64,000 nucleotides of DNA from Dicyema japonicum (Eukaryota; Dicyemida; Rhombozoa; Dicyemidae). Positions 12,996-23,400 of the stretch are shown piece by piece. Numbering within the stretch: position 1 is the stretch's first letter; every line of letters begins with the position of its first letter. The notes beneath the pieces are model-generated. The model made no database searches. It worked only from the letters and a program-made list of their open reading frames with translations, and was not told the origin of the DNA. The stretch is from positions 551,885 through 615,884 of the forward strand of contig RDEW01000002.1 of assembly GCA_011109175.1 (NCBI GenBank), given 5' to 3'. A program made the position numbers and the translations under genes.

Positions 12996-14505
12996 ATGTC
13001 GATAAAAGTATGTTTAATAACATCGAATGTGGGATCTCTCTTCGAAAAAGTATAATTATTTAAACAACTTAGAGTCCCAAACTGAGAGACAATTGGCAGG
13101 ATTCGTTCACCAAAGTATTACTATGAAAACTAATAATAGCTTGTAACGCAAGAAAAACCGGACTTCCTCGGCCTTCATTTGCAGGAATTTGGTGGAAAGT
13201 CCAGAAATGCTAAATTTTCCAAAATTAGCGGTTCATTCATACAGTAATAAAATTAATAATCAAAGTAAACTAATTATGATAATGAGTGAAAACTACAGTC
13301 GGGGATTTGTTTATGTTGACGGAAATTTGTCCTCAAAAGCCAACTACACGGTTTTCCTTTATTATCATTAAACTAGGCTTTGGCCAATCTGTACTTTGTG
13401 AGGAACAACATTAATGATCCTCAAATATACGACTTTGCTAGTAGGAAGTTCACGAATGTGACGTGTTATAATGTTAGATTTGCATATTATGTAGGTTTCC
13501 TCAAAAATTGACTCAGATTTTGTTAACAAACAGCACTTTCCATTGAATTTGCAAATAAATGTGCACATTTTGCTTATCACAGAATAATCCATCCAGGAAA
13601 GGATTCATTCACACAAACTGGATTATTGGTGGTCAGACATTCAATTTTGTCAATGTCCACCTCTTCCACGACGAATCAAATGTTGTCTCCTTTCAGTCTG
13701 TACTTTTCTTTTCCTCATTTCAGTCCCCATCAGTATACGTTCTTCAGCGAAATAGAGCCCTCAATTATATCATTGATGAGTACTAGTTGGATCTAAAAAT
13801 AGTATGGGAGACGCGTTTGTCCAAGAAAAACTTTTCATCTTTGGGGACTTTAATTTTAGAGTTGATCTATGCTCCTACCTCGGAGATAACTTTACATTCC
13901 CACAAAATAGTGACTCCCTCTGTTTTCATAATGTTTAAAACTTTGGGTTATCCATTTTAGAAATGTTCAAACTCACAGTGTACTATTGAAATAGCCGATA
14001 AAATGTTCAAATTACGAGACACACTTGGGAACGACCTAAATATAATGGATGTTAACTGTGAAACTGTATTTTATGTCTTTATTTAGTTGAAAAAATACGA
14101 CAATGAGATGATAGCCTTCAATGATATTCTTTACGAGTTGCCTATTCATTTTCTACCAAGGTAGACCTGGTTATTGATCATAGTTATGCTTACTCCGATA
14201 AAGAAGAAGGTCAAGGATCAAAATTAGAAGACAAAAGATGTCCTTCTTGGTGTGATCGTGTCTTTTATAATGGAAACGTTCGAAGATTTTTGGAGGATTG
14301 TGAAAGGGATCTTTCAAGGAACCAGATATATGGAGTGTATGGAATGGATATACCTGTTGGGGATCATAAACCGGTGTATTTGACGTTTGAATTTGAATCC
14401 ACATGTGAGGATGTGAATTCTAATCCTCTGAAAATACTCCTGAATGATATTAATATTGATTGTTCTAATAACCGATGGGAATCTTTCGATTTGAATATCG
14501 ATTAG
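12996..14505 (+). CDS. INPP5A: Type I inositol polyphosphate 5-phosphatase
   Basis: Removes the 5-phosphate of Ins(1,4,5)P3 and Ins(1,3,4,5)P4, ending calcium signals. Twelve exons: 12996-13049, 13073-13114, 13140-13243, 13266-13350, 13377-13472, 13495-13560, 13583-13699, 13724-13779, 13803-13932, 13961-14065, 14087-14160, 14184-14505. They join without a frame break through eleven introns of 21-28 nt (23, 25, 22, 26, 22, 22, 24, 23, 28, 21, 23), all GT...AG, to give 416 residues; the human protein is about 412. Motifs in order: N-terminal TSNVGSLFEK, catalytic LHLQEFGGKS, FVNVHLFHDESN, SPSVYVLQRNRALNYI, IFGDFNFRVD, FLPSYAYSDKEEG, RCPSWCDRV and PVGDHKPV. These are the metal-binding, phosphate-binding and general-base blocks of the family. 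The start ATG gives the expected short lead into the first beta strand. Complete and lesion-free, so probably functional. The C-terminus lacks an obvious CAAX box. Confidence 0.97.
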
Positions 14506-14559
14506 TTAATCTGACTCATTGTAATATAATCGCTTAATACAATTTTATTAATTAAAAAA

Positions 14560-14990
14560 ATGAACAAATGGTCATACAGCAGTTGCATGATTGCGTGACT
14601 ATTCCCTCTCGGAAATGGCGATCGAGATTCGCTCAAATAACCAGCAGCGCTCACGGGGATCTCCTGATCGTGTAGAAATCTGATTCCAGCGTCACAGACG
14701 TTAGGGAACCAGACGCCTCAACGGCGAGTGGAATAAAAAAATCCTTATGTAGGACCACGTACTTTGCCCGTTTCGAGACCCCACTGAGAGAACATGGAAG
14801 GTTGGGCAAACTGATAGGTAGGGCTCCAGGTCTCACAAGCATGACGGTGTCCTGGTCAGTAGAGAATTCAAGGAGGAAGTTTAGAATCATCTTGATTAGG
14901 GTGTTACAGGCTATTAGCGACGAGAGATATGCAGGGAGATAAATGTCTACAGGGTTACGAATTCCAAGCCCTAATCGCTTGATTATTTAT
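14560..14990 (-). mobile_element. Family R non-LTR retrotransposon C-terminal fragment
   Basis: The minus strand reads AKYVVLHKDFFIPLAVEASGSLTSVTLESDF, the C-terminal block that follows RT in this lineage (a KY..L.......AVE.SG pattern). It continues past an RGNSHAIMQLL motif to about 14560. The last 100 bp match 37420-37525. No RT core remains. Confidence 0.65.
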
Positions 14991-15365
14991 ATTTGTGGTT
15001 ATAAAACCACATCATCATTATAAGTGACAGACTAAGTTTAATGGTATTTACCTTAGACAAGTACTCCTATTTTTCCTTTCTCCTTTAACAATTTTCTTAA
15101 ACGCTCAAAATTTCGGTTAAGTCTTGGAATTTAAACTCGAACTTTGATGTTTTTAGTTTTCCATTTGGTCCACGAGTGTTACAAGACATGAAGATAAAAC
15201 ATTAAGATAAAAAACTAAATGTGCCAATGGTTATAATTCTAATTTATGAATTCGGGTTATAAAAAATTGGAGCAAATGTTTCATTATTTTTGTTTTATAA
15301 TAAACTTGATTGTTAGAGTCAATATTAATCTGTTAAACCAATAAGTAGTTTATCTGATCAAAGAC

Positions 15366-16300
15366 ATCTGGACTACCTAGAGAACTAGCGCGCAACTACC
15401 TAGAGAACTAGAGAACCCCTTTCTCCTTTACTATTCACAATTTATTTGGAAGCCGCTTTGAGGGAACTTAAACCGTTATACCAAAAAAAGAAGGAAGAAG
15501 TGATCTAACGAACGATGTAGACCTAATTTCTAAAAACAAAGAGGTCCTGGAAAACCTATTAGAAAAAGCACCAGATGTACTAGGGAAATGGTTTCTTATT
15601 GTGAATAGAAAAAACAGAACTCACAGAGATAAGAAGGATGAGTAACGTCCTAGAAGAGAAGTGGCTACAAGTTAAGAAACTCGGTTCACTTATGGGAGAT
15701 AGCGAAGATATTTACGTAGGAAAACTCTAGTCAATGCTGCGTTATATAAACTGAAGAATCTATGGCTCTATCTAAGAGGTATCGACACGAAAATGAGAAT
15801 CCTATTATACGACTCATTCATAAAACTCGTACTTTTATATAACGCTGGAACTTGGGCGACCTCATCAGCGGATATGGAAAAACTAGACTCGTTCCACAGA
15901 GGTCAACTGAGAAAAATGGCCTACGAGAATATCGAGAAACGCTTTATATAAGAGATGCAACACTAGACCTATCAGCTTAGAAGTACTGGAATCCCGATGG
16001 AAGCTCTTCGGACACGAGCTGAGGATGGAGTTAACATCCCCACCGAAAAAAACATACTATGTTAGTCAAGAAGGCCGCTACCGTGGAAGACCTAGAACGA
16101 CACTGCCAATAGTTTTACAAAAAGACCTGGTCAATATCAAAAGAAATCTAATAAATGCCGACGACCTGGACAACATGAGAGCCTTGGCTATGAACAGGGG
16201 AGCATGAAAAAGATGACATCTAACCTTGTTTCTTTTGCTGCACATGCGGGGCTATAATTAGTATGGCTCTCGTGAACTGCTTAAATAATAATAATAATCT
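15366..16300 (+). mobile_element. Family S non-LTR retrotransposon, C-terminal half
   Basis: Broken frames read YLEAALRELKPL, VDLISKNKE, NAALYKLKNLWLY, LLYNAGTWATSSADMEKLDSFHRGQLRKMAYEN, SRWKLFGHELRM and GRPRTTLPIVLQKDL, co-linear with the intact family S frame at 54720-56207 (opposite strand). A duplicated scrap of the DLDYLRELARN coding region sits at 15368-15410. The 3' end is ATGGCTCTCGTGAACTGCTTAAATAATAATAATAATC. Confidence 0.8.
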
Positions 16301-16369
16301 GATCAAAGTCTCAGTTCATCCTATTTACTACAGAGAGGAAATTTAAAAGTAGACTTTAGGTATTCTTTG

Positions 16370-16600
16370 AAAACATTCCTATTCCTTCTAAGCGAATTAG
16401 AAAATCCTTGGAGTAACTTTCAGTCACACGGAGAAAGTGTTAAATAAGGGGCTTCGAAAGTGGAAGGTTCTATCCTGGATTAAGAAAAATCAACCCCGAA
16501 TTATAACGAAAATTTGTATGTAATGTGGGTAGTCTTCAAGGGGAGTAAAACTATAGCTATTATGGTTTTATGTGTGTTGGATTATCAATAATAAGCATCT
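16370..16600 (+). mobile_element. RT thumb fragment of a non-LTR element
   Basis: Reads KSLGVTFSHTEKVLNKGLRKWKVLSWIKKNQPRIITKI, the thumb region after the catalytic core. It is short and isolated. Confidence 0.5.
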
Positions 16601-16776
16601 CTAGTGATTGATGATGTATTCTCTTACAATTTTTATGTAAATGCGCTTAATTAGCCATTCTTCTTCATGGTTGTCTCTTCCTTTTTTCATGGCGGAGGCT
16701 ATGAGTCATCATTTACTAATTTAAAATTTGAATTTTTAAGATAATAAAGTTAACTAACTAAGTTCAAGTTGAAAAC

Positions 16777-16783
16777 AAAAAAA
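16777..16783 (-). terminator. Pol III T-run after tRNA-iMet
   Basis: Seven consecutive A on the plus strand, so T7 on the minus strand, a few bases beyond the 3' end of the initiator tRNA gene. This is a standard RNA polymerase III stop. Confidence 0.7.
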
Positions 16784-16785
16784 GT

Positions 16786-16857
16786 TAGCGGAACGAGGTT
16801 TCGATCCTCGGACCTCTGGGTTATGGGCCCAGCGCGCTCCCACTGCGCCATTCCGCT
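16786..16857 (-). tRNA. tRNA-iMet: Initiator tRNA-Met (CAT)
   Basis: The minus strand folds into a complete cloverleaf: acceptor AGCGGAA/TTCCGCT, D arm GCGC-AGTGGGA-GCGC, anticodon arm CTGGG-CCCATAA-CCCAG, T arm CGAGG-ATCGAAA-CCTCG and discriminator A. The A1:U72 pair, the three G:C pairs of the anticodon stem and the AUCGAAA T loop, in place of the usual TTCRANY, mark the eukaryotic initiator rather than the elongator. Internal A and B boxes are intact and there is no intron. Confidence 0.96.
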
Positions 16858-17023
16858 CAAAAGACTATTATCTTATTATCAAAAATAGCGAGTCATTTAT
16901 TAAAAAATTCGGAAAACAATGGGAAAAGTGTTAAATGTGGTACACATAAGTGATTAGTGAATATTTCAGTATGGTCCGACTTAGGAGGAATTAGTCTGCC
17001 ACTAATCTGGAGTTTATTATTAT

Positions 17024-17450
17024 TATTAAAAAACGCTCCCGAGAAAACATAAAATTAGTTAAGTTTCTCTTGTGCCGTATTCCAAATCATCCTCTCTGTC
17101 AGCTCCGACTATGATCTTCCGTTGCGCGCTAGTTCTCTAGGTAGTCCAGGTGTCCGCCATTTCCATTATAATGTCAGATACTGCCCACACTATTGTAACA
17201 CAGCAAATCAGATCCCGATGGAATGAAAATCCGAAACCAAAATATTGGCAGACCGGTGGGAGGGTAAAAAGATGGGATCTGCCAAAGAGTTGTTCATTGT
17301 ACGGTCGTTTTTGTCTCTTGTAGACAGCAGACAGAGATGTCATATTTTGTTAGATCGCATGCCAGTTGGTGTTTCTTGTAAGGTTGTTAAGTCTTCTGCA
17401 ATTAAAAGATCCCAAAGTGAACAGAAAAGTCGGTAAGGAATACGAATAAA
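17024..17450 (-). mobile_element. Family S element reduced to its 5' and 3' ends
   Basis: On the minus strand 17450-17222 matches the endonuclease start that reappears at 63775-64000 on the plus strand (a YDISVCCLQETK-type stretch, here shifted in frame). At about 17160 it passes directly into the last RT codons (DLDYLRELARN-like) and the family S 3' tail, ending in TAATAATAATAA at 17024. The RT core is missing. Either an internal deletion or a template jump made it. Confidence 0.7.
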
Positions 17451-17459
17451 TCGACGAAT

Positions 17460-18450
17460 GATAAAGCAATTTTTTATTATTCGACTAAAATCCTCTTGTA
17501 AATTTCTATTCACTACATTTTTTATAACGCGTTATCCATAGTGACAACTTATGTGCGTGACATAAAATCCAACCAATTAATTGATCTGGATTCCTTCACA
17601 TGAACGATCTTATTTCCATATGAGTTTCAGGTTCTATGCAGAATAGAAAGGAGCCACTACGATCGTTTCTTGTTTTATAAATAGATCATCCAGCTAAAGT
17701 ATTTTACTCTAAGATCCAATAATTCGTCAAAACGTACTTAATCCTTGAATATCGTAAAAATTAATTTTAGAAATTTTAAATTGTAGAATTCAATTAGTTT
17801 TCATCCCACCACTCTAATGAGCTTTTGTTGATACCAACAGATTTTTTCAAACTGTTATTTACTAGCCAGGGGAGGTGTCTTGCAAAGTGACTTTCTCTAA
17901 TTAGAACTTTCTCGAATCATCGTTGCGTGCGTGTTCCGCAGCGAGCACTGCTGAAGATTTGAAAATGGGAAGTACCACGATATCATCGACTTGTTCGTTT
18001 TCGAGCCGATCTCCGTTGAGACGTCTGGCGTTAATTGAGTTTGAATCAGGTTAATCTGACGGCTTGCGGAAAAACGGGAGGGTAAACCTAGAATGACGCG
18101 ATAGCTTTTCCAGAACATTAGGCTCGCAACTATGAGAAGTAACTCTCTATTGCGTGCTCAATGGTTGCAGCCCATAATGGAGACCTGTTATTTACTTAGA
18201 TAGTTAATCTTTATTTGGTAACAGAAACAATCATGTTCCAGCTGCCCATAGACAGTAGGTGTTGCCGCTGACGATGACCATAGTTAGACACAGTAAAAAC
18301 CGTCTTCGTTCGAGAGGGTCTCTTTGTCACAACATTCCCGATTTCATTGACCATATCCATTCTCATAACTTCTCAAAATGTTTCGAAGGCGATTGGAATG
18401 AAAGAAATTTTATTTAAATATCAGTTCAGTGGTCGACATACAAATTAATA
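17460..18450. other. Intergenic with a possible RT C-terminal fragment
   Basis: Mostly AT-rich. A 73-codon minus frame at 17897-18118 (MFWKSYRVILGLPSRFSASRQINL) has the look of a retrotransposon C-terminus but I could not tie it to a family. Nothing else is supported. Confidence 0.3.
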
Positions 18451-18457
18451 TAAAACT

Positions 18458-19734
18458 TTATTGTGTCAATTCATTAAATCCTTTTAAAGCCAACTTCCAA
18501 AGAGAAACCGCTATATTATCATCAAAGTTGATGATAGATTTTGCATTATCCAAAAAGGCGCAATCAATCCTCTAAAATTAATGATTGATCAACTCACTCT
18601 TCTCAAATTAGTTGGAATAACAAATGCACGGTATTCAATCTCACTCAGTCCTAGAATTTCCATAGCCTTATAATTATTGACAACATCATCAGGAATGCTT
18701 ACAGTTTGATGAATAGACTTTGTTACTCGTGAATCAAAGTACCAAAATACTTTCTGCAACATTATTTAGGATTACTTGGACGAAGAGGCTAAGCTCCGTA
18801 ACCAGGATTGTAATATTTTTAATTCATCACTTAAATTCTTTATTCTTTCTTCATTTTTACTAGAATCTACATTTCTTTCGATTTCTCTGATTTTATTATC
18901 ATAGGATTCTACCAAATTTGTCTATCACTTAGTTATCAACAAACCATTGTCTCCAATTTCATTTGGACAGTTTCATTCCTCAGTCTCTCCTTTTCAAGTT
19001 CTTCCATTAATGCCTTTACAGATGTCTTCAACGAATTGTTGCACGTCTTTATTTTTTCACGATCTATTATCAAATGACTTATTCGCTCTTCCATTTCTTT
19101 CTAAACTTAGTAAATCAGTCACTTTGTTGTTCTCCAATATTTTTATGCTATTTTTGTATTCTATTAGCTGTTTTTGTAGTCTATGGGTTGTTGCCTTCAG
19201 TCTAACACATTCCTCTGTTTTTATTCTAAGACTGACATCGTCAAAGAAATTTTACTTTTTGCAAATCTCATTATTCATATTTTTCACTTTTTTAAACTTT
19301 TGCTGTAAATCATTCACTTTTTTGTTCAAAATGTCTTTATGATTTTCTGTTTCTTTTATCGCCTTCTTTTTGGGAGCTGCAGTTTTGTCAAAATTTAGAT
19401 TTTTATTCAAATTCTTTCTTTTTACGTTGCCTGAATTATTCTAAAGTAAAAGAAATCTAAACTATATGATTCTTCTTAATACTAAACTCCCATCGTTCCT
19501 TGAAAATATTTAACTGAGTTTTGAGACTCTTGTTGTTGATTCTAACTTCGTGAAAAGATCTCTCAAGTTGTATTTTACTCCTTTTGAGGTCACATAACTA
19601 GTAGTTACTAAACCACGTGGTACTTGATATCTAAGATTCACGTTGTATCTTTTTATACTACAAAATTGCTTTTTAAGGTCGGACGGCTGCTTCTTTCTCA
19701 CAGCTAAAATAGGTGACACTCCGATTGAATGCAT
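18458..19734 (-). CDS. Coiled-coil protein, eight exons (gene B)
   Basis: Exons in transcript order: 19734-19528, 19498-19463, 19440-19256, 19231-19123, 19100-18945, 18921-18776, 18753-18598, 18571-18458. Introns are 29, 22, 24, 22, 23, 22 and 26 nt, GT...AG. The N-terminal ~70 residues are basic and globular-looking (SIGVSPILAVRKKQPSDLKK, YQVPRGLVTTSYVTSKG). The middle is heptad-rich coiled coil (KDILNKKVNDLQQKFKKVKN, MEELEKERLRNETVQMKLE). A C-terminal domain reads YFDSRVTKSIHQTVSIPDD and ends KLALKGFNELTQ. About 369 residues. All junctions keep frame except exon 6 to exon 7, where the GT...AG removal leaves the frame short by one base. No family recognised; structural or centrosomal roles are possible but unproven. 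The stop TAA overlaps AATAAA. It lies 120 bp downstream of gene A on the same strand. Confidence 0.8.
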
Positions 19735-19854
19735 TTTTGGTCTTTTTGGAATTACTTTTTTGGTTATATAAACTGTATTTTCCGTCTAAATATAGTTTTG
19801 GTTATTACAGTGGCATATGCATGGAGAGAATCAATAGTCTTCCGATGACTAGAA

Positions 19855-20637
19855 TTAGATTATCTTGTACTTTAAATTTTGTTGGTCGAGTTTACTTATT
19901 AATGCTTTGTTGGTTTTGTTTTTAACGTTTAAATCGTTGTATTTGATCAAAATTTGACTAAATTGATTAAATAATAAAAATACTCGTAATTATTTTTTAT
20001 GTTTCTGTACTTTTCTTCTAATTCCTCACAATCAGTTCGAATCATGGTTATTTCCCCTTTATTCTACAATGAAAAAAGGCCCATACCTTATGGTCATCTC
20101 CTCCATAATTCGTTCGTTAGTTGACAACTTTCTAGCGATTTGTTGCTTTTCGTCGTTGACCTTATTTAATTTATTTTTATATTGACTCAATTCTACGATT
20201 TATTGAGTGTTATGCCTTCTTGTAGTAATTTTTTTGCGTAAGTGACCTCGCTAATGCAGGTAATTAGTTCAGAGTTCTTTAATGTTGTGCTGTCCAGACT
20301 TTGTTGTAGCTTGAATCTTTATTATTATTTTTATTACTTTTCTTCTCTCAATTTAGAATTTTCTTCACAAATACATTGCAGTTGATAGAGTGCCTCCAAA
20401 CACGTCTCCTGCATTTGTTGCTTATTTGATGACTTTGATTTATGGGTGGGAGTCCTTTTATTAGTTATGTTATCTTTACAGTCTGATTTGTTGGTCCATT
20501 TGGAGCTGTTTTGACAGTAGGCCATTCTCTTTCCTTAGAGAGTGCAAAATGCTTCGAATTCTTCTATTTGACTCTGTGAGTGCTTCTATTTGTTGATCCT
20601 TTGCCTTTATAATACTTTCAGGACAGACTTCAAACAT
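19855..20637 (-). CDS. Coiled-coil protein, six exons (gene A)
   Basis: Exons: 20637-20480, 20454-20338, 20316-20216, 20192-20087, 20063-19984, 19957-19855. Introns are 25, 21, 23, 23 and 26 nt. The third starts GC rather than GT (GC-AG) and restores frame exactly. The product is about 221 residues and almost wholly coiled coil: AKDQQIEALTESNRRIR, LRKENGLLSKQLQMDQQ, EENSKLREEKFKLQQSLD, LNKVNDEKQQIARKLS, ELEEKYRNIKNNYDQILIKY. The start used is the first Met after an apparent 3' splice site; an upstream exon is possible. The fourth junction loses one base of frame, as also seen once in gene B. Function unknown. Gene A and gene B could be one long gene split by a transposition or two genes; the separate stop and ATG favour two. 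Confidence 0.75.
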
Positions 20638-20769
20638 TTCATGATCACTGAAAATTTCTATAGAAACTATTTTTATAGTTTAACTATTAAACAACATAAT
20701 TGTGAATGTCATAAACTAAAAATATTTTACTAATTAAAATCTATCCAAAATAACTAATTTCTTTCTCAC

Positions 20770-20960
20770 GTGTCTTCGCTTCCGCCCTTAGCGAAGATTT
20801 TGACCAACTCTTGTACTATAGACTGCACGAAAAAATTTGCACTATGTGCGTCAAAGGATACGGTCTCAAGGGTTATCTTGAGCAAATATATGAGTGGATA
20901 TTTCTATCCACTTCCAATTGCCACAAGTACCACTGTGAATTTTGTCACGATCGATTGATA
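20770..20960 (-). other. Unresolved minus-strand coding candidate
   Basis: The minus strand holds an open block (ITLETVSFDAHSANFFVQSIVQELVKIF, then AKGGSEDT and TGA). A second block just upstream in another frame contains KFTVVLVAIGSG. The two could join through a short intron but no junction of 20-30 nt fits well. It looks like the end of a small conserved protein that I cannot name. Confidence 0.3.
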
Positions 20961-21447
20961 TAGTTAGAATTTAAGCCAGAAGTCAAGTGGTTAATTAGTC
21001 AAAATGATAAGATGATGTGTCTTGAAGATGGACGAAGTCAAAGATTCAAAACATTGTAAACTAAAAGTTCTGAACAAAGGTTGCGTCGGGTGGACGTAGA
21101 ATTAGAGTTCAAATCTCGTACAACTCAAAATTGAAAGAATTTGAAGGATTATCTATCAGAAGTTGCTTGTATAGGATGATAGTTAATATGATTCTATGAT
21201 GCTAATAATAAGGTTAGATTTTTTGTGTCATTTTAACTTTTATTTATCTTTACCTAACGTCTATGTTAAAAACTAAAAACTGCTCTAAGAGATAAAGAGA
21301 ATAAATTGACCAACTCTAAAATAAAATTTTCTACCGGTATAGGTCACGTGTGTTTTTTGAATCTCGTTTTTCTTAATCTGCTTTTACGAATTATCCTGTA
21401 GGTGACTATGTTAAATGGAGGAAATTGAATAAATACTAATGCTTAGG

Positions 21448-23188
21448 TTATTCCAATAACTTTCGTAATTTATGGAGCAGTTGAAAAAATGATGAAACAT
21501 GGATTGAAGAATTGCAACCCGGTTTGTAGATCCTCGTGAGAACAATTCCCTCAATAGTGCGAAATGGACATTGAAAATTTACCTTATTTACAATTCTATA
21601 TAAAACAGACATTAGATATTTCCGGAGACAGCACAAAAGTTCAGGGATCACGGAAGAAACTACATGAACTTATTGGTTAATTCTTCGATTACTTTGGAAC
21701 TGCCTAGTGAGTAATCAAAAACAAAATTAAAATAAATAACAAATCTATAAAGTTATGGACAAAAAATCTAAAAAATCACCACAAAACCAATTCAGGATCA
21801 CAAATTGAAGGAGTCTCGTGAGAATACAATAATGGAATGTGATGTATTGACATATCACTATAAATCTGTAATAGTAATTCAGTTAACTCACAATATGCAA
21901 ATTACATCCTTCATTAGTATTAGACATCTCCACTCCCTCCACAAACAATCCTTCAGGGGGTCGAATAATCCCTCTAAACTAAATCTCACATAATACAGTG
22001 GACGTAATCGCCTATTCAACACGTGGAAAAGCAGAACATTCTCCCTGTAATGCAATGCTAATCTGTTTCCTCTGGAATTGCTGACAATCCCAACAGGGAT
22101 ACCTCCAATTGTTAACTCTGATTAATTAACCCACATGCGTATACCAGGCCCAACGCTGTTGTAAGGACAAAGATCCATTAAAGTGAAGACAAATGTCTTC
22201 TGGTCCATGCAGAGGCCGTAAATGATTTGTGAATTATTTGTAGTGAATATAAAAAGATTCTGTTGATTAATAAACACAGCAGACTGAATTATATAAATTA
22301 TACTTTAATAACATATTCATAAACATTACTTCGAGATATATATCCATATTCTTCGATGGTTAACCAAATTCTTTATTAAATACATAAATTCAAACATAAA
22401 ATAGTTGGATGTGTGGCATGTGATGACGGTTCCATTATTGCAGCAAAAGATAAATCTAATGGGAAATAGGCCGAATGCAGAATATTCCGAATTTACTTTT
22501 GTAATAATATTAGCTTTCTATCAATATTTCAATAATTACACAATAATAGTGGAGGAAATCACACTAGTCAACAGAATAGACTCCTCATTTAACAAAGCTG
22601 CGTGCGTAACTGGAAAATCCGATTGAGAAAAATCTAGAATATTCCTAATTGTTCTAAAATATATTAACATAATACTTTACGTCTTTGATACTGAGAATAA
22701 CACATCCAACATTATCCCCAATGACAAGCAAATCATTTTTAATCCACGACAGGAAATATGTGTTCTCACTACCAAGGGATACCCTACAAGACGGGCATCC
22801 TTCGCAGTCAAATATGAGTACTTCGTCCTTTTTTGAGATTGCTGTTATTTTGTTGGCTTGGTTGATCGTAATTGTGTTGCATGTTAGGCTAATATAAGTG
22901 TGAAATTACCAATGAGAAGGTTTTTTAGTAAAATAACTCAGTATACTGGTTTTGGGTATACGGGGGATGTGGATTGTTAATGTTGATATTATAATCTGAT
23001 CGAAAATGTGCCAAAATTCCTGCAAAAATAGAGAGTAATACTGAGAGAATATCTTCTGTAGGAGCAGTGTAGTAAAATATATAGCCGTATTCTATTAGTC
23101 CTATTTCTCCTTTCTTAGGAATTGAGGCATATGCTTCGTAGTTGTAGAGTGACTATAATCATGCACACATAACCACCTTTGAGGACAT
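21448..23188 (-). CDS. Multi-exon gene, beta-propeller-like, copy 1
   Basis: Counterpart of the gene at 23718-25455, with the same exon pattern. It begins at an ATG at 23188 followed by a 24-nt intron. Readable blocks include DEVLIFDCEGCPSCRVSLG, WIKNDLLVIGDNVGCVILSI, FPVTHAALLNEESILLTS, GNRLALHYRENVLLFHVLNR and the terminal FFQLLHKLRKLLE. Alternating beta-rich blades suggest a WD or CNH-type propeller followed by helices, as in membrane-tethering or vesicle-coat proteins, but no family is proven. The exon ending CVILSIKD is followed by GTAAAG here, whereas copy 2 has ATAAAG. Several 3' junctions could not be resolved. Confidence 0.6.
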
Positions 23189-23214
23189 TATATGTTTTTA
23201 AAAGTTTTATTTAA

Positions 23215-23352
23215 GTTTATATAATTTTATTTTATAAGGAAAAAGGAAAAAGAATAGTTAATTTTAATTCAGCTGTTGGGAATGCACAAGCTATTCCCCG
23301 GACAACAGCCAGAGAGCCTCTCCTTGAGCCATCTCGTCTCACGAAGATCACC
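23215..23352 (-). mobile_element. 138-bp retroposed insertion in repeat unit 1
   Basis: Present only in unit 1 and flanked by the 12-bp duplication AGTTTTATTTAA at 23203-23214 and 23353-23364. On the minus strand it begins GGTGATCTTCGTGAGACGAG and ends in an AT-rich tail (TTATAAAATAAAATTATA), as a short LINE or SINE end would. Family not identified. Confidence 0.85.
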
Positions 23353-23397
23353 AGTTTTATTTAATAAATATGGATATTGTAAAATAACAAAAAAATA

Positions 23398-23398
23398 N
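23398..23398. other. Ambiguous base N at the repeat junction
   Basis: The only N in the window lies within three bases of the join between the two 2.27-kb units. This makes the join suspect as an assembly event. Confidence 0.95.
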
Positions 23399-23400
23399 AA

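Larger units (their letters stand above)
21129..23397. repeat. Tandem repeat unit 1
   Basis: Starts at AATTGAAAGAATTTGAAGG and runs to AAAATAACAAAAAAATA. It is nearly identical to 23401-25514, with scattered single-base changes, a few small gaps, and one 138-bp insertion present only here (23215-23352). Confidence 0.95.

Noticed and set aside
18947-19342. A 131-codon plus-strand frame rich in Phe, Ser and Leu
   Set aside because: It is the antisense of the coiled-coil exons of gene B.
19734-19855. Joining coiled-coil genes A and B as one gene
   Set aside because: Gene A has a proper stop at 19855 and gene B a good ATG at 19734 with a distinct basic N-terminus; no in-frame short intron connects them.
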